Origin: Arthrobacter frigidicola
GTDB taxonomy: Bacteria; Actinomycetota; Actinomycetes; Actinomycetales; Micrococcaceae
Reading direction: 5' to 3'
NCBI GenBank assembly: GCA_003602285.1
Contig: QZVU01000002.1
Location: 597,653-661,652 of the forward strand
DNA: 64,000 bases
Shown here piece by piece: positions 43,359 to 50,575 of the stretch; position 1 is the first letter of the stretch; each line of letters begins with the position of its first letter. Made by a program: the position numbers and the translations under genes. The notes under the pieces are model-generated. The model was not told the origin of the DNA. It saw only the letters and a list, made by a program, of their open reading frames with translations, and ran no database searches.

Positions 43359-44327
43359 ATGAGTCAGCTCACCACCGTTCGAACCGCCTCACGAACGGCC
43401 GGGAGCACTCAATGGTGGCACCTCACCTTCACCACGGGTGGCTTCGATGTAGCGGACGGCATCATCGAAGAGCTGGTTACCCCCCTGGTGGCGCAGGCCC
43501 GCTCGCTGGGAGCCAAACGCTGGTACTTTTCCCGCAGCGGCGACCCGGCCACCCAGGTCCGGGTGAACATCCAGGCCCACCCCCGCGTTCTCGAGAAGCT
43601 CCAGGGCCTCCAGCGCGACCAGCGGATTCACCGCAGCGCCGCTCGGCCGAAGGTCTCGATCCGGCAGCACACCTCAAGCCCGGCCGTGGACCTCTACTAC
43701 TTCGGCGGAGTCGGGGAACCCGATCCGCAACTCGAGTCCGACCTCATCACCTACGGCGGCTCGGCCGGGCTCGAACTGGCCGAGCAGGTGTTCGAACTCA
43801 GCTCGGACCTTTCCCTGTGGGCCGTGCAGCGGTTCACCCGCATGCAGAGCCGCTCGGCGCTGGGGGCGCTGATTCTCTTCGATTCAACCCAGGCCATGAT
43901 GCGCGGGCCGCGCTCGGGCACCTGGCCCGAACGGCGGCGGGACTCCTGGGACTCCTACTGGGACAACCACCTTGCGGCCTGCACCGCCGAGCTGGGTGTG
44001 CGCGCGCCGGCCGTCCGGCAGGCCATGACCGAGCAGGTCCGGGCCAAGAGCCCGGCCTTCCACAGCCTCATGGGGGCCACGGCGGCCGAAGCGACCGTCC
44101 AGCATTGGCGCCGGCGGTGGTTCTCTGCCCTCGACGGCTACCTCAGCAGCGCGGATAAGGCCGGCGTGAGCCGCGGCGCGCGCCACCTGACCGTGTACCA
44201 GGCCCACATGACGCTCAACCGGCTGGGCTTCCTTCCCCGGGAGGAGGCCGCCCTCGGACTTCACGCCCGGACCTGGAGCCCGCAGGTGCCGGCGGGGGCT
44301 CGGCGCCGGCAGCACGGCACCTCCTGA
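43359..44327 (+). CDS. Stand-alone SpaB_C / thiopeptide-type biosynthesis domain protein
   Basis: A 322-residue soluble protein. Residues about 17-120 fit the start of the SpaB_C/TIGR03891 domain: STQWWHLTFTTGGFD, then IIEELVTPLVAQARSLGAKRWYFSRSGDPATQVRVNIQ. The rest is helical (LELAEQVFELSSDL, ALGALILFDSTQAMM, HMTLNRLGFLPREE). In lanthipeptide and thiopeptide pathways this domain eliminates glutamate from Ser/Thr or builds the pyridine ring. Here the large LanB glutamylation protein that normally accompanies it is absent. The ATG follows GAAGGAGAGG. It lies between the secreted peptide and a 63-residue protein in one apparent operon. Confidence 0.82.
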   Translation: MSQLTTVRTASRTAGSTQWWHLTFTTGGFDVADGIIEELVTPLVAQARSLGAKRWYFSRSGDPATQVRVNIQAHPRVLEKLQGLQRDQRIHRSAARPKVSIRQHTSSPAVDLYYFGGVGEPDPQLESDLITYGGSAGLELAEQVFELSSDLSLWAVQRFTRMQSRSALGALILFDSTQAMMRGPRSGTWPERRRDSWDSYWDNHLAACTAELGVRAPAVRQAMTEQVRAKSPAFHSLMGATAAEATVQHWRRRWFSALDGYLSSADKAGVSRGARHLTVYQAHMTLNRLGFLPREEAALGLHARTWSPQVPAGARRRQHGTS

Positions 44328-44368
44328 TCGACACGACCCGCAGCGCCCCCCACCAGAAGAAGGTTCCC

Positions 44369-44560
44369 ATGAGCGACCGCAGTGATTTCGTTATCGCCGC
44401 CGACGACCGTGATCTGACAGTGGCCCTTGGATGTTCCGCCGCGGCGCTTGCGTCCCTGAGGGACAGCGGGGTCCTCGCAAGTTCCGGCGAACTCTGGGAG
44501 GTGGGCCCGGCGAGGGACTACCTCCGGGACGCCGCCTGGGCCGACAGCCTGTGGCACTGA
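44369..44560 (+). CDS. 63-residue small protein after the SpaB_C gene
   Basis: A small soluble protein with an AGAAGAAGG ribosome site. It is acidic (SDRSDFVIAADDRD), has one Cys (GCSAAALASLRDSG, a helix-like core) and ends in AAWADSLWH. No known domain is recognised. No signal peptide is present, unlike the 46-residue peptide. Its position as last gene before a strong terminator suggests a dedicated role in this locus: a leader-bearing substrate, a carrier/recognition protein, or an immunity protein are all possible. Confidence 0.7.
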   Translation: MSDRSDFVIAADDRDLTVALGCSAAALASLRDSGVLASSGELWEVGPARDYLRDAAWADSLWH

Positions 44561-44590
44561 GCACCGGCGCGCCCGTACCTCCTTAACGGC

Positions 44591-44620
44591 AGGAAGGCCG
44601 GGCAGCTGCCCGGCCTTCCT
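44591..44620. terminator. Perfect 30-bp palindrome, bidirectional terminator
   Basis: AGGAAGGCCGGGCAG and its exact reverse complement meet without a loop gap at 44605/44606; the functional loop would be a few central bases. It lies between two convergent genes and fits termination in both directions. Confidence 0.8.
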
Positions 44621-44644
44621 GGTTCGCACCAGCGATAAGCTCCG

Positions 44645-45208
44645 TTACACGGCGGCCGGTTCCTTGGCGGCAGCGGCGAGCGCGTTCAGGACCGCGGTGA
44701 CCTGCTCGACGAGCTCGGCGTCATCCTTGGGGTGGATTTCGGCGAACCGCTCCATGCTCGTCCCGACCGACAGCTGAGCGTCCTCGAGCACCGAGGCGCC
44801 GGCAACGCCGAGCGAGCGGCGGGCGTCGTCATGGGCGCGCACCGCACCGTAGGGGCTCATGGAGGAGCCGATCACGGCTGCGGGCTTGGCCGAGATGGAG
44901 CTCTCGCCGTAGGGGCGGGAGGCCCAGTCGATGGCGTTCTTCAGCACGGCCGGAATCGTGCCGTTGTACTCGGGGGAGACGAGCAGGACGGCGTCGGCCT
45001 CGGCCACGGCGGCACGGAACTTCGCGGCGGCGGCCGGGACGGCGCCGGGTACATCGATGTCCTCGTTGTAGAACGGGAGGCTGGTGAGGTCGTCATAGGT
45101 CACGATGCTCACGTCACCCGGGGCAACCGCAGCTGCAGCTTCGGCGATCTGGCGGTTGTGGGAATCTCCGCGAAGGCTTCCGACGAGGGTGAGGATGGTC
45201 GTGGTCAT
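44645..45208 (-). CDS. NADPH-dependent FMN reductase
   Basis: A 187-residue flavodoxin-fold enzyme. The FMN phosphate loop is GSLRGDSHNRQI near residues 10-21, and the family signature SPEYNGTIPAVLKNAIDWAS is near 78-97. It reduces quinones, azo compounds or chromate with NAD(P)H. It is divergent from a TetR regulator 95 bases away, which probably controls it. Confidence 0.92.
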   Translation of the reverse strand: MTTTILTLVGSLRGDSHNRQIAEAAAAVAPGDVSIVTYDDLTSLPFYNEDIDVPGAVPAAAAKFRAAVAEADAVLLVSPEYNGTIPAVLKNAIDWASRPYGESSISAKPAAVIGSSMSPYGAVRAHDDARRSLGVAGASVLEDAQLSVGTSMERFAEIHPKDDAELVEQVTAVLNALAAAAKEPAAV

Positions 45209-45271
45209 GGGTACTCCTTGTGGGGGTAATGGGATCCGGCCCTTCGGCCGCTGTCCAGTGTAACCGGACCG

Positions 45272-45304
45272 TAGTCCACTTTATTCCGCACTATGCTTGG
45301 ACTA
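45272..45304. promoter_or_regulatory. Inverted repeat TAGTCCA...TGGACTA covering the TetR start
   Basis: Seven-base perfect arms (45272-45278 and 45298-45304) 19 bases apart enclose the TATGCT -10 box. The right arm ends on the first base of the ATG. Candidate autoregulatory TetR operator. Confidence 0.6.
45292..45297 (+). promoter_or_regulatory. -10 box TATGCT of the TetR gene
   Basis: TATGCT ends exactly six bases before the ATG at 45304, as in other leaderless-type genes of the window. Confidence 0.6.
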
Positions 45305-45903
45305 TGTCGGGCGGCGATTCAGTGCTCCGGCTCTCCGGCAACGACGGCGAGCGGGCCGATGCCGCGCGCAACCGCCGGCTCCTGCTCGAGGCCGCAGCCC
45401 GCATCGTGGAGCTGTACGGACCCGAGAAGCTCACCATGGATGAGGTGGCCCGCCACGCCGGAGTGGGCAAGGGCACGCTGTTCCGCCGGTTCGGGAACAA
45501 GACGGGACTGATCCATGCGCTGCTCGATCAGTCCGGGAGGGACTTCCAGGCCGCCTTCATGTTCGGGCCGCCTCCCCTCGGCCCCGGGGCCGCCCCGGTG
45601 GACCGGCTGAGGGCGTTCGGCGAGGCCTCGATCCGGCGGTGCGACTTCCAGGGCCAGCTGCTGCGGGCCGCGCAGGAGGGTCCGGAGGCGCTCAGCCACC
45701 CCACCCAGCGGCTCGCCCGGCAGCACCTTGGGCTTCTGCTGCGTGAGGCCGGAACCACCGGAGACCTCGAACTTGCTGCGTACGAACTTTCCGCCTACCT
45801 CAATGCCGGGCTGCTGATCCACCTTCAGGAGGAACGCCGGATGCCGCACGAGCGCCTCATCGCCGGCTGGCACGAGCTCGTCGAGCGCTTCCTGCCAAGG
45901 TAG
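45304..45903 (+). CDS. TetR-family regulator
   Basis: A 199-residue regulator with an N-terminal helix-turn-helix at about residues 20-68 (LTMDEVARHAGVGKGTLFRRFGNKTGL) and a helical ligand domain with one Cys in SIRRCDFQGQ. It is divergent from the FMN reductase and probably represses both. The ATG at 45304 is supported by the -10 box six bases upstream and by the absence of a ribosome site; an in-frame upstream GTG adds only low-quality sequence. Confidence 0.9.
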   Translation: MSGGDSVLRLSGNDGERADAARNRRLLLEAAARIVELYGPEKLTMDEVARHAGVGKGTLFRRFGNKTGLIHALLDQSGRDFQAAFMFGPPPLGPGAAPVDRLRAFGEASIRRCDFQGQLLRAAQEGPEALSHPTQRLARQHLGLLLREAGTTGDLELAAYELSAYLNAGLLIHLQEERRMPHERLIAGWHELVERFLPR

Positions 45904-45966
45904 CCCGCCGGGCCCGGGGACGGGCCGCAGGGCGCGCCCGTCCGGGGGCGGACGGACGCACCCCGG

Positions 45967-45972
45967 TAGGCT
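45967..45972 (+). promoter_or_regulatory. -10 box TAGGCT before the Gfo/Idh gene
   Basis: TAGGCT ends exactly six bases before the ATG at 45979; no ribosome site intervenes except GGGG. Confidence 0.6.
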
Positions 45973-45978
45973 GGGGCC

Positions 45979-47010
45979 ATGCATAAGATCCGCGCGGCGC
46001 TCTTCGGTTTTGGTCTCGGTGGAAGGGTCTTCCATGCCCCTTTCCTCGCCGCTGACCCTCGGTTCGAGCTTAAGGTCATTGTCACCTCCGATCCGGGGCG
46101 CGCCACGGCCGCCCGGCAGGCCTACCCGGGGGCCGCCGTGGTGTCCTCGGCGGAGGAGGCCCTCGCCCGCGCCGCCGACCTGGACCTTGCCGTCATCAGC
46201 ACGCCGCCGGCCACCCATGCCGCGCTGGCCGCAGCGGCACTGGAGGCCTCGCTCCACGTTGTCGTCGACAAACCCTTCGTCGTCGACAGCGCCGAGGGCG
46301 CGCGGCTGGTCGAACTGGCCTCCTCGCGTTCGCGGGTCCTGACGGTCTTCCAGAACCGGCGCTGGGACGGCGACTTCCTCACCGTGGAACGGCTGGTCCG
46401 GGAGGGCGCCCTGGGCCGGGTGCGGAGGTTCGAATCACGCATGGAGTTCTTCAAGCCCGAGGTCGCCAAACCGTGGAAAAAGAGCGCCGGCCCCGACCAG
46501 GGCGGGGGCATCCTCTACGATCTGGGTCCGCACCTGATCGACCAGGCCCTGCGGCTCTTCGGTCCGGCCACCCTTGAGCATGCGGAGCTGGCCACGGCCC
46601 GCTCCGGCGGCGGCCCCGACGACGACGCCTTCGTGGTCCTGCGCCATGAGCAGGGAGTTCTCTCCCACCTGGCGATGAATTTCCTCGCCCCGCAGGCGGG
46701 ACCCCGGTTCCGCCTCACCGGATCGGAGGCCTCCTACACGAAGTGGGGCGTCGATCCGCAGGAAGCTTCGATCGAGGCCGGGATGCTTCCCGGGGACCCC
46801 CTGTACGGGCGCGAACCGCAGGAACTGTGGGGCCGGCTCGGCCACGATCCGTCGGCGGAGCCGGTGGAGACGGCCCGCGGCGACTACGGCGGGTTCTACC
46901 GTCAGCTCGCCGGGGCGGTCCGCAGCGGCGGAGCCGTTCCGGTGGAACCGGAGGATTCCCTGGCGGGCCTGCGCCTCATTGAGCAGGCCCACCGGCTTGC
47001 GGGCGGCTAG
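45979..47010 (+). CDS. Gfo/Idh/MocA-family oxidoreductase
   Basis: A 343-residue NAD(P)-dependent dehydrogenase. The Rossmann motif is LFGFGLGGRVFHAPFL near residues 8-23, the DKPFVVD motif with the active-site-region Lys near 97, and GGILYDLGPHLIDQAL near 176-191 carries the catalytic-type His. It is not a close copy of the oxidoreductase at 9208. Its TAG stop overlaps the TAG of the convergent ald gene in CTAG, so the two 3' ends share four bases with no room for a terminator. Confidence 0.9.
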   Translation: MHKIRAALFGFGLGGRVFHAPFLAADPRFELKVIVTSDPGRATAARQAYPGAAVVSSAEEALARAADLDLAVISTPPATHAALAAAALEASLHVVVDKPFVVDSAEGARLVELASSRSRVLTVFQNRRWDGDFLTVERLVREGALGRVRRFESRMEFFKPEVAKPWKKSAGPDQGGGILYDLGPHLIDQALRLFGPATLEHAELATARSGGGPDDDAFVVLRHEQGVLSHLAMNFLAPQAGPRFRLTGSEASYTKWGVDPQEASIEAGMLPGDPLYGREPQELWGRLGHDPSAEPVETARGDYGGFYRQLAGAVRSGGAVPVEPEDSLAGLRLIEQAHRLAGG

Positions 47011-48119
47011 ATCAGTTCCCGCCAGTCCTCGGCAAGCTGGAGCCCGTGCGCCTCGGAGACCGAGGAGTGCGCCACCCGGCCGGAGGCCGTGTTGAGCCCG
47101 CGGGCCAGGGCCGGATCCGTCTCGAACGCCGCGCGCACGCCCCGGTTGGCCAGGGCCACCGCGTAGCGCAGGGTGACATTGGTCAGCGCATAGGTCGAGG
47201 TGTTCGGGACGGCACCGGGCATGTTGCCGACGCAGTAGAACAGGGAGTTGTGGACCTTAAAGGTCGGCTCCTGGTGGGTGGTCACGTGCGAGTCCTCGAA
47301 GCAGCCGCCCTGGTCCACCGCGATGTCGACCAGCACGCTGCCCGGCTTCATCCGCGAGACCATGTCGTTGGTGACGAGCTTGGGGGCCTTCGCCCCTGGG
47401 ATAAGGACCGAGCCGATGACCAGATCCGCCTCGAGCACCGACTTCTCGATCTCGAAGGCATTCGAGGCCACGGTCTTCACCCGTCCCGCGTACTGGGCGT
47501 CGATTTCGCGCAGCCGGGCGATGTTGATGTCGAGGATCGTGACCTCCGCCCCGGTGCCCACGGCCATGGCCGTGGCGTTCGTGCCGGCGACACCGGCGCC
47601 CAGCACAGTGACCTTGGCCGGGCGCACCCCGGGGACTCCGCCCAGCAGCAGGCCCGGACCGCCTGCAGGGGCGGTCATGACCTGGGCGCCCACCTGGACC
47701 GAGAGCCGCCCGGCGACCTCGGACATCGGGGCCAGCAGGGGAAGGGCGCGCCCGTCCTGCACGGTCTCGTAGGCGATGGCGGTGACTCCGGCATCCAGCA
47801 GGTTGCGGGTGAGTTCGGCCTCGGCGGCGAGGTGCAGGTAGGTGAAGAGAATCAGACCCTCGCGGAAGCGGTGGTATTCCTCCTTGATCGGTTCCTTGAC
47901 CTTGAGGACCATGTCCGCGCGCCCCCAGACCTCGTCGGCGTCCTCAAGGATCTGGGCGCCGGCGGCCTGGTATTCCGCATCGGTGATGTTGGAACCGGTT
48001 CCGGCACCCGTCTCGATCAGCACGGTGTGTCCGTGGGTCTGGAACTCGTGCACCCCGGAGGCCGTGATGGCGACGCGGTACTCGTTGTTCTTAACTTCTT
48101 TCGGGACGCCGATGATCAT
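47007..48119 (-). CDS. ald: Alanine dehydrogenase
   Basis: A 370-residue NAD-dependent enzyme that converts alanine and pyruvate. The N-terminus MIIGVPKEVKNNEYRVAI is diagnostic; VLKVKEPIKEEY near 72-83 and FTYLHLAAE near 92-100 carry the active-site Lys and His. The Rossmann motif VLGAGVAGTNA is near 172-182. The ATG at 48119 is chosen because it fits the family N-terminus and has GGAG upstream; the longer frame has no such support. It is divergent from a PucR-type regulator. Confidence 0.95.
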   Translation of the reverse strand: MIIGVPKEVKNNEYRVAITASGVHEFQTHGHTVLIETGAGTGSNITDAEYQAAGAQILEDADEVWGRADMVLKVKEPIKEEYHRFREGLILFTYLHLAAEAELTRNLLDAGVTAIAYETVQDGRALPLLAPMSEVAGRLSVQVGAQVMTAPAGGPGLLLGGVPGVRPAKVTVLGAGVAGTNATAMAVGTGAEVTILDINIARLREIDAQYAGRVKTVASNAFEIEKSVLEADLVIGSVLIPGAKAPKLVTNDMVSRMKPGSVLVDIAVDQGGCFEDSHVTTHQEPTFKVHNSLFYCVGNMPGAVPNTSTYALTNVTLRYAVALANRGVRAAFETDPALARGLNTASGRVAHSSVSEAHGLQLAEDWRELI

Positions 48120-48360
48120 GGGGTTCTCCAGGTGTCGTTCGGGCAGGCGCCCGGTGGGGCGTGCTTCAAGTATGAGCGGCGCCCAAACCGCTGTCTGCTG
48201 CTTTGCCGGGGTTGATCGCGTGCCGGCTGCGGGATGCAGCGCGGGGCGTTGCCTGCCCGGCCGGCGTCCGGTCCCGCCGGTGCCCGCGCTGGCGCACAAC
48301 GCCGGGGCCGCCGCCGCCCCTGTGTCCTCGATCACTAGCAGCGGGGGCCGGTGAAAGCAA

Positions 48361-48374
48361 TCGACATCTGTCGA
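48361..48374. promoter_or_regulatory. Dyad TCGACATCTGTCGA in the ald/PucR gap
   Basis: Perfect 6-bp arms TCGACA / TGTCGA around two central bases, about 55 bases before the PucR start. Candidate binding site for the PucR-type regulator. Confidence 0.55.
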
Positions 48375-48416
48375 GTTCGAGAGCGGCAAATGTCGCCCCG
48401 CTGCCGGTGCAGCGCC

Positions 48417-48422
48417 TAGGCT
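48417..48422 (+). promoter_or_regulatory. -10 box TAGGCT of the PucR-type gene
   Basis: TAGGCT ends exactly six bases before the ATG at 48429; spacing identical to that at 34047, 45292 and 45967. Confidence 0.6.
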
Positions 48423-48428
48423 GGCGGG

Positions 48429-49643
48429 ATGCACACCTCCGCCATCGAGGACGCCGTCGAACGGATTGCCGGGACGCTGCGCCGGGGCCTTTCACTCGAG
48501 GACCTCGACGGCGTGCTGGTGGCCTACAGCAGCCACCAGAGCTCCGCGGACCGGGTCCGGGTCAACTTCCTGCTGAGCAAGAAGGTTCCCGCCGACGTCG
48601 GCGCCTGGCAGCTTAGGCACGGGATCGGGACCGCGGTGCGGCCGGTGGCGGTTCCGGCGAACGCCGACCTGGGGATGCTGGGGCGGGTGTGCGTGCCCCT
48701 GCTGGTCAAGGGTTTCCGGGTGGGATATCTGTGGGTGCAGCAGGAGTCCGAGGCTGATCCCGCCCCGGACATCCTCGCCGCCCTTCCCCGGGTCCGTCCG
48801 GACCTGGACCGGCTCGCCGAGCTTCTGCTCGAGGGCAATACGGCCGACTCCGAACACCGCACGCGCCGGGAAGCCGACTTCCTGGCCGCCTGCGACGGCA
48901 CCGCCTCCGCGCTCGAGGACCTCCGCGGGTGGCCGGAGGTCGACGACGGCGGTCCGTGGCAGCTCGCCGTGATCTCCGACGCCGGCGGCCCGCGGGTGCG
49001 GCCGGCCGATCCCGAAGCGGGCACGCTGATGCACCGGTCCGTCGCCCTGCAGGCGACGGTCGGCGTCGAACCGTTCCTTTTCAGCGCCGGCGCGCCGACG
49101 CATGCGGTCCTCCTCCTGCGCGCAGGGGTCGGCTATGCCGCACACGCCGATGTCCTGCGGCGCTACGGGGAGGGCCTGGCCAAGCGTGCAGGGCGTCCGG
49201 CCGCGCTGCTGGTCCTGGGCCTGGGGGAGCCCTTCGCGGGCCTTGACCGGCTGGCCGAGTCCTACGGCCAGGCCCGCTGCGCAGCGCAGGCCGCCGGCGT
49301 CGAGCCGCAGCTTGGCACTCTCGTCGAATACCGCTCGATCGGCGCCTACCAGATGCTTGCGGCAGTGGGCTGGCAGGCCGCGGCGGCCCGGAGCATCTAT
49401 TTCGCCGAGCTGGAGGAGCAGGACCGGGCCGGGGAGCTGCTGCCGGTGCTCGAGCTGCTGTACGACAAGAACGGGTCGGTTCAGGATGTCGCGGCGCAGC
49501 TGCACCTGCACCGCAGCAGCGTGTACAACCGCCTCGCCCGGATCCGTGCGATCATTGGGGCCGATCCCCTCGGAGGTGCGGTGCGGCTCGAGCTGCATCT
49601 CGCGCTAAAGGCCCGCCGCTGGATGCTCCGTCCGAGGTTCTGA
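48429..49643 (+). CDS. PucR/CdaR-type helix-turn-helix regulator
   Basis: A 404-residue regulator with a GAF-like/sensor N-terminal part, a GGDEF-related middle (about 200-310) and a C-terminal HTH_30 domain (LLPVLELLYDKNGSVQDVAAQLHLHRSSVYNRLARIRAIIG, about 340-380). It is divergent from ald, a position seen for regulators of alanine dehydrogenase in actinobacteria, so it probably controls ald. The gene end overlaps the convergent excisionase-like gene by 39 bases. Confidence 0.88.
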   Translation: MHTSAIEDAVERIAGTLRRGLSLEDLDGVLVAYSSHQSSADRVRVNFLLSKKVPADVGAWQLRHGIGTAVRPVAVPANADLGMLGRVCVPLLVKGFRVGYLWVQQESEADPAPDILAALPRVRPDLDRLAELLLEGNTADSEHRTRREADFLAACDGTASALEDLRGWPEVDDGGPWQLAVISDAGGPRVRPADPEAGTLMHRSVALQATVGVEPFLFSAGAPTHAVLLLRAGVGYAAHADVLRRYGEGLAKRAGRPAALLVLGLGEPFAGLDRLAESYGQARCAAQAAGVEPQLGTLVEYRSIGAYQMLAAVGWQAAAARSIYFAELEEQDRAGELLPVLELLYDKNGSVQDVAAQLHLHRSSVYNRLARIRAIIGADPLGGAVRLELHLALKARRWMLRPRF

Positions 49644-50018
49644 ACCGGCCCTGCGGGAGCCCTGGCGGCGGAGCCACTGCTCGATGTCGCTGCGCCGGAT
49701 GCGCCGGTGCGAGCCGCGGTACTCGGTGGCGATCTCCCCGGCATCGGTGAGGTTGCGCAGATAGGTGGGGGAGATCCCGGCCAGTTCGGCGGCCTGCGAG
49801 GTCGTCAGCAGCTCGGCCACCGAGGAACACTGCACGGTGTCGCCCGCCCCGAACCGTTCGAGCAGGTCGACCACCGCCTCGCGTGCGCCGGGGGGCAGGC
49901 GGAACGCCGTCCCGTCGACGAAGACGGTGATGTCGGAGCTGTCGGCCAGCGCCCGTTCGAGCCTCGCGGCCTCGGCGGAGGGCAGCGCATCGGTGGTGCG
50001 GGGGGCTCGTGGCGGCAT
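49605..50018 (-). CDS. Excisionase-family DNA-binding protein (antitoxin-like)
   Basis: A 137-residue protein. Residues about 75-125 form a MerR/excisionase-type helix-turn-helix (LLTTSQAAELAGISPTYLRNLTDAGEIATEYRGSHRRIRRSDIEQWL). The N-terminal half has a short beta-rich part (SSDITVFVDGTAFRLPPGAREAVVDLLERF) typical of antitoxins that pair with PIN toxins, but no toxin gene follows. The start at 50018 is preferred to an upstream ATG at 50075: CACAAT lies six bases before it, the leaderless spacing. The 3' end overlaps the PucR-type gene by 39 bases. Confidence 0.78.
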   Translation of the reverse strand: MPPRAPRTTDALPSAEAARLERALADSSDITVFVDGTAFRLPPGAREAVVDLLERFGAGDTVQCSSVAELLTTSQAAELAGISPTYLRNLTDAGEIATEYRGSHRRIRRSDIEQWLRRQGSRRAGSEPRTEHPAAGL

Positions 50019-50213
50019 GGGGACATTGTGCCAAAGATGGGCGTCCTGCGGGTTCTTCGGGCCCCCTTTTCCCAAAGCTTGCGTCCGACCGGGCGGCGGC
50101 GATGCGCTGCCCGGACTATCCGGTGGTCTGGACCGGTAGTATCCTGAGCTGATCAGTATCCTTACTTCCGTTCGCGGCCGACGTTGACCGCTTGAAGCGA
50201 GATGGTGAAGGCA

Positions 50214-50471
50214 ATGACGACAATCAACTCAACGCCCGGCGCAGCCCGGCTGGGGGCGGCCCCCGCCGAAACCGGCGAACGCCCGTGGTGCCACCGCTGC
50301 GGCACCGACGATTTCCTGATTTTCGAAGAGTACGTACCGCCCCGGCTCCCGAGCGGCGGCGGGGCGATCCTTGCCGCCAGCGCGGGTTACTCCTGCTCGG
50401 AATGCGGGGGATTCGCCGCGCATACCGTGCCGGCGGACTGGAGCCCGCCCCACTGGTTCTGGTACAGCTGA
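50214..50471 (+). CDS. Small zinc-ribbon protein
   Basis: An 85-residue protein with two CxxC knuckles, CHRCG near residue 26 and CSECGG near 62, separated by about 35 residues as in zinc ribbons. The C-terminus is Trp/Pro-rich (ADWSPPHWFWYS). GAAGG precedes the ATG at 50214 by two bases; an in-frame ATG at 50202 is an alternative. A direct repeat AGTATCC (50138 and 50155) lies upstream. Function unknown. Confidence 0.7.
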   Translation: MTTINSTPGAARLGAAPAETGERPWCHRCGTDDFLIFEEYVPPRLPSGGGAILAASAGYSCSECGGFAAHTVPADWSPPHWFWYS

Positions 50472-50508
50472 CGAACCCGGGCCCGTTCCCCTCCGTCGCG
50501 CACCGGCC

Positions 50509-50539
50509 TTGACCTTGACGCTGCGTCAACTCCTACGCT
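50509..50539 (+). promoter_or_regulatory. MerR-type promoter with palindromic 19-bp spacer
   Basis: -35 TTGACC (50509-50514) and -10 TACGCT (50534-50539) are 19 bases apart. The spacer begins with the perfect dyad TTGACGCTGCGTCAA (50515-50529). This over-long, palindromic spacer is the hallmark of MerR-activated promoters. Confidence 0.9.
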
Positions 50540-50575
50540 GGATCCGGCACGGAATCCAGAACGGGAGAACAGAAC

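Larger units (their letters stand above)
48120..48428. other. 309-bp gap between ald and the PucR-type gene
   Basis: No gene is supported here. It holds the 5' region of ald, a TCGACA-type dyad (48361-48374) with a further TGTCG half-site at 48391, and the -10 box of the PucR gene. The ald-proximal 180 bases are GC-rich with no clear repeat. Confidence 0.6.

Noticed and set aside
43359-44327. Reading the SpaB_C protein as a PEARL-type peptide aminoacyl-tRNA ligase
   Set aside because: PEARLs are small LanBs built from the glutamylation part; this protein resembles the other, elimination-type part.
49605-50018. Toxin-antitoxin pair
   Set aside because: The protein is antitoxin-like but no toxin gene lies downstream; the neighbouring gene is the convergent PucR-type regulator.
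50192-50512. A 106-codon frame overlapping the zinc-ribbon gene
   Set aside because: The alternative frame has two clean CxxC knuckles; this one is Arg/Pro-rich shadow.
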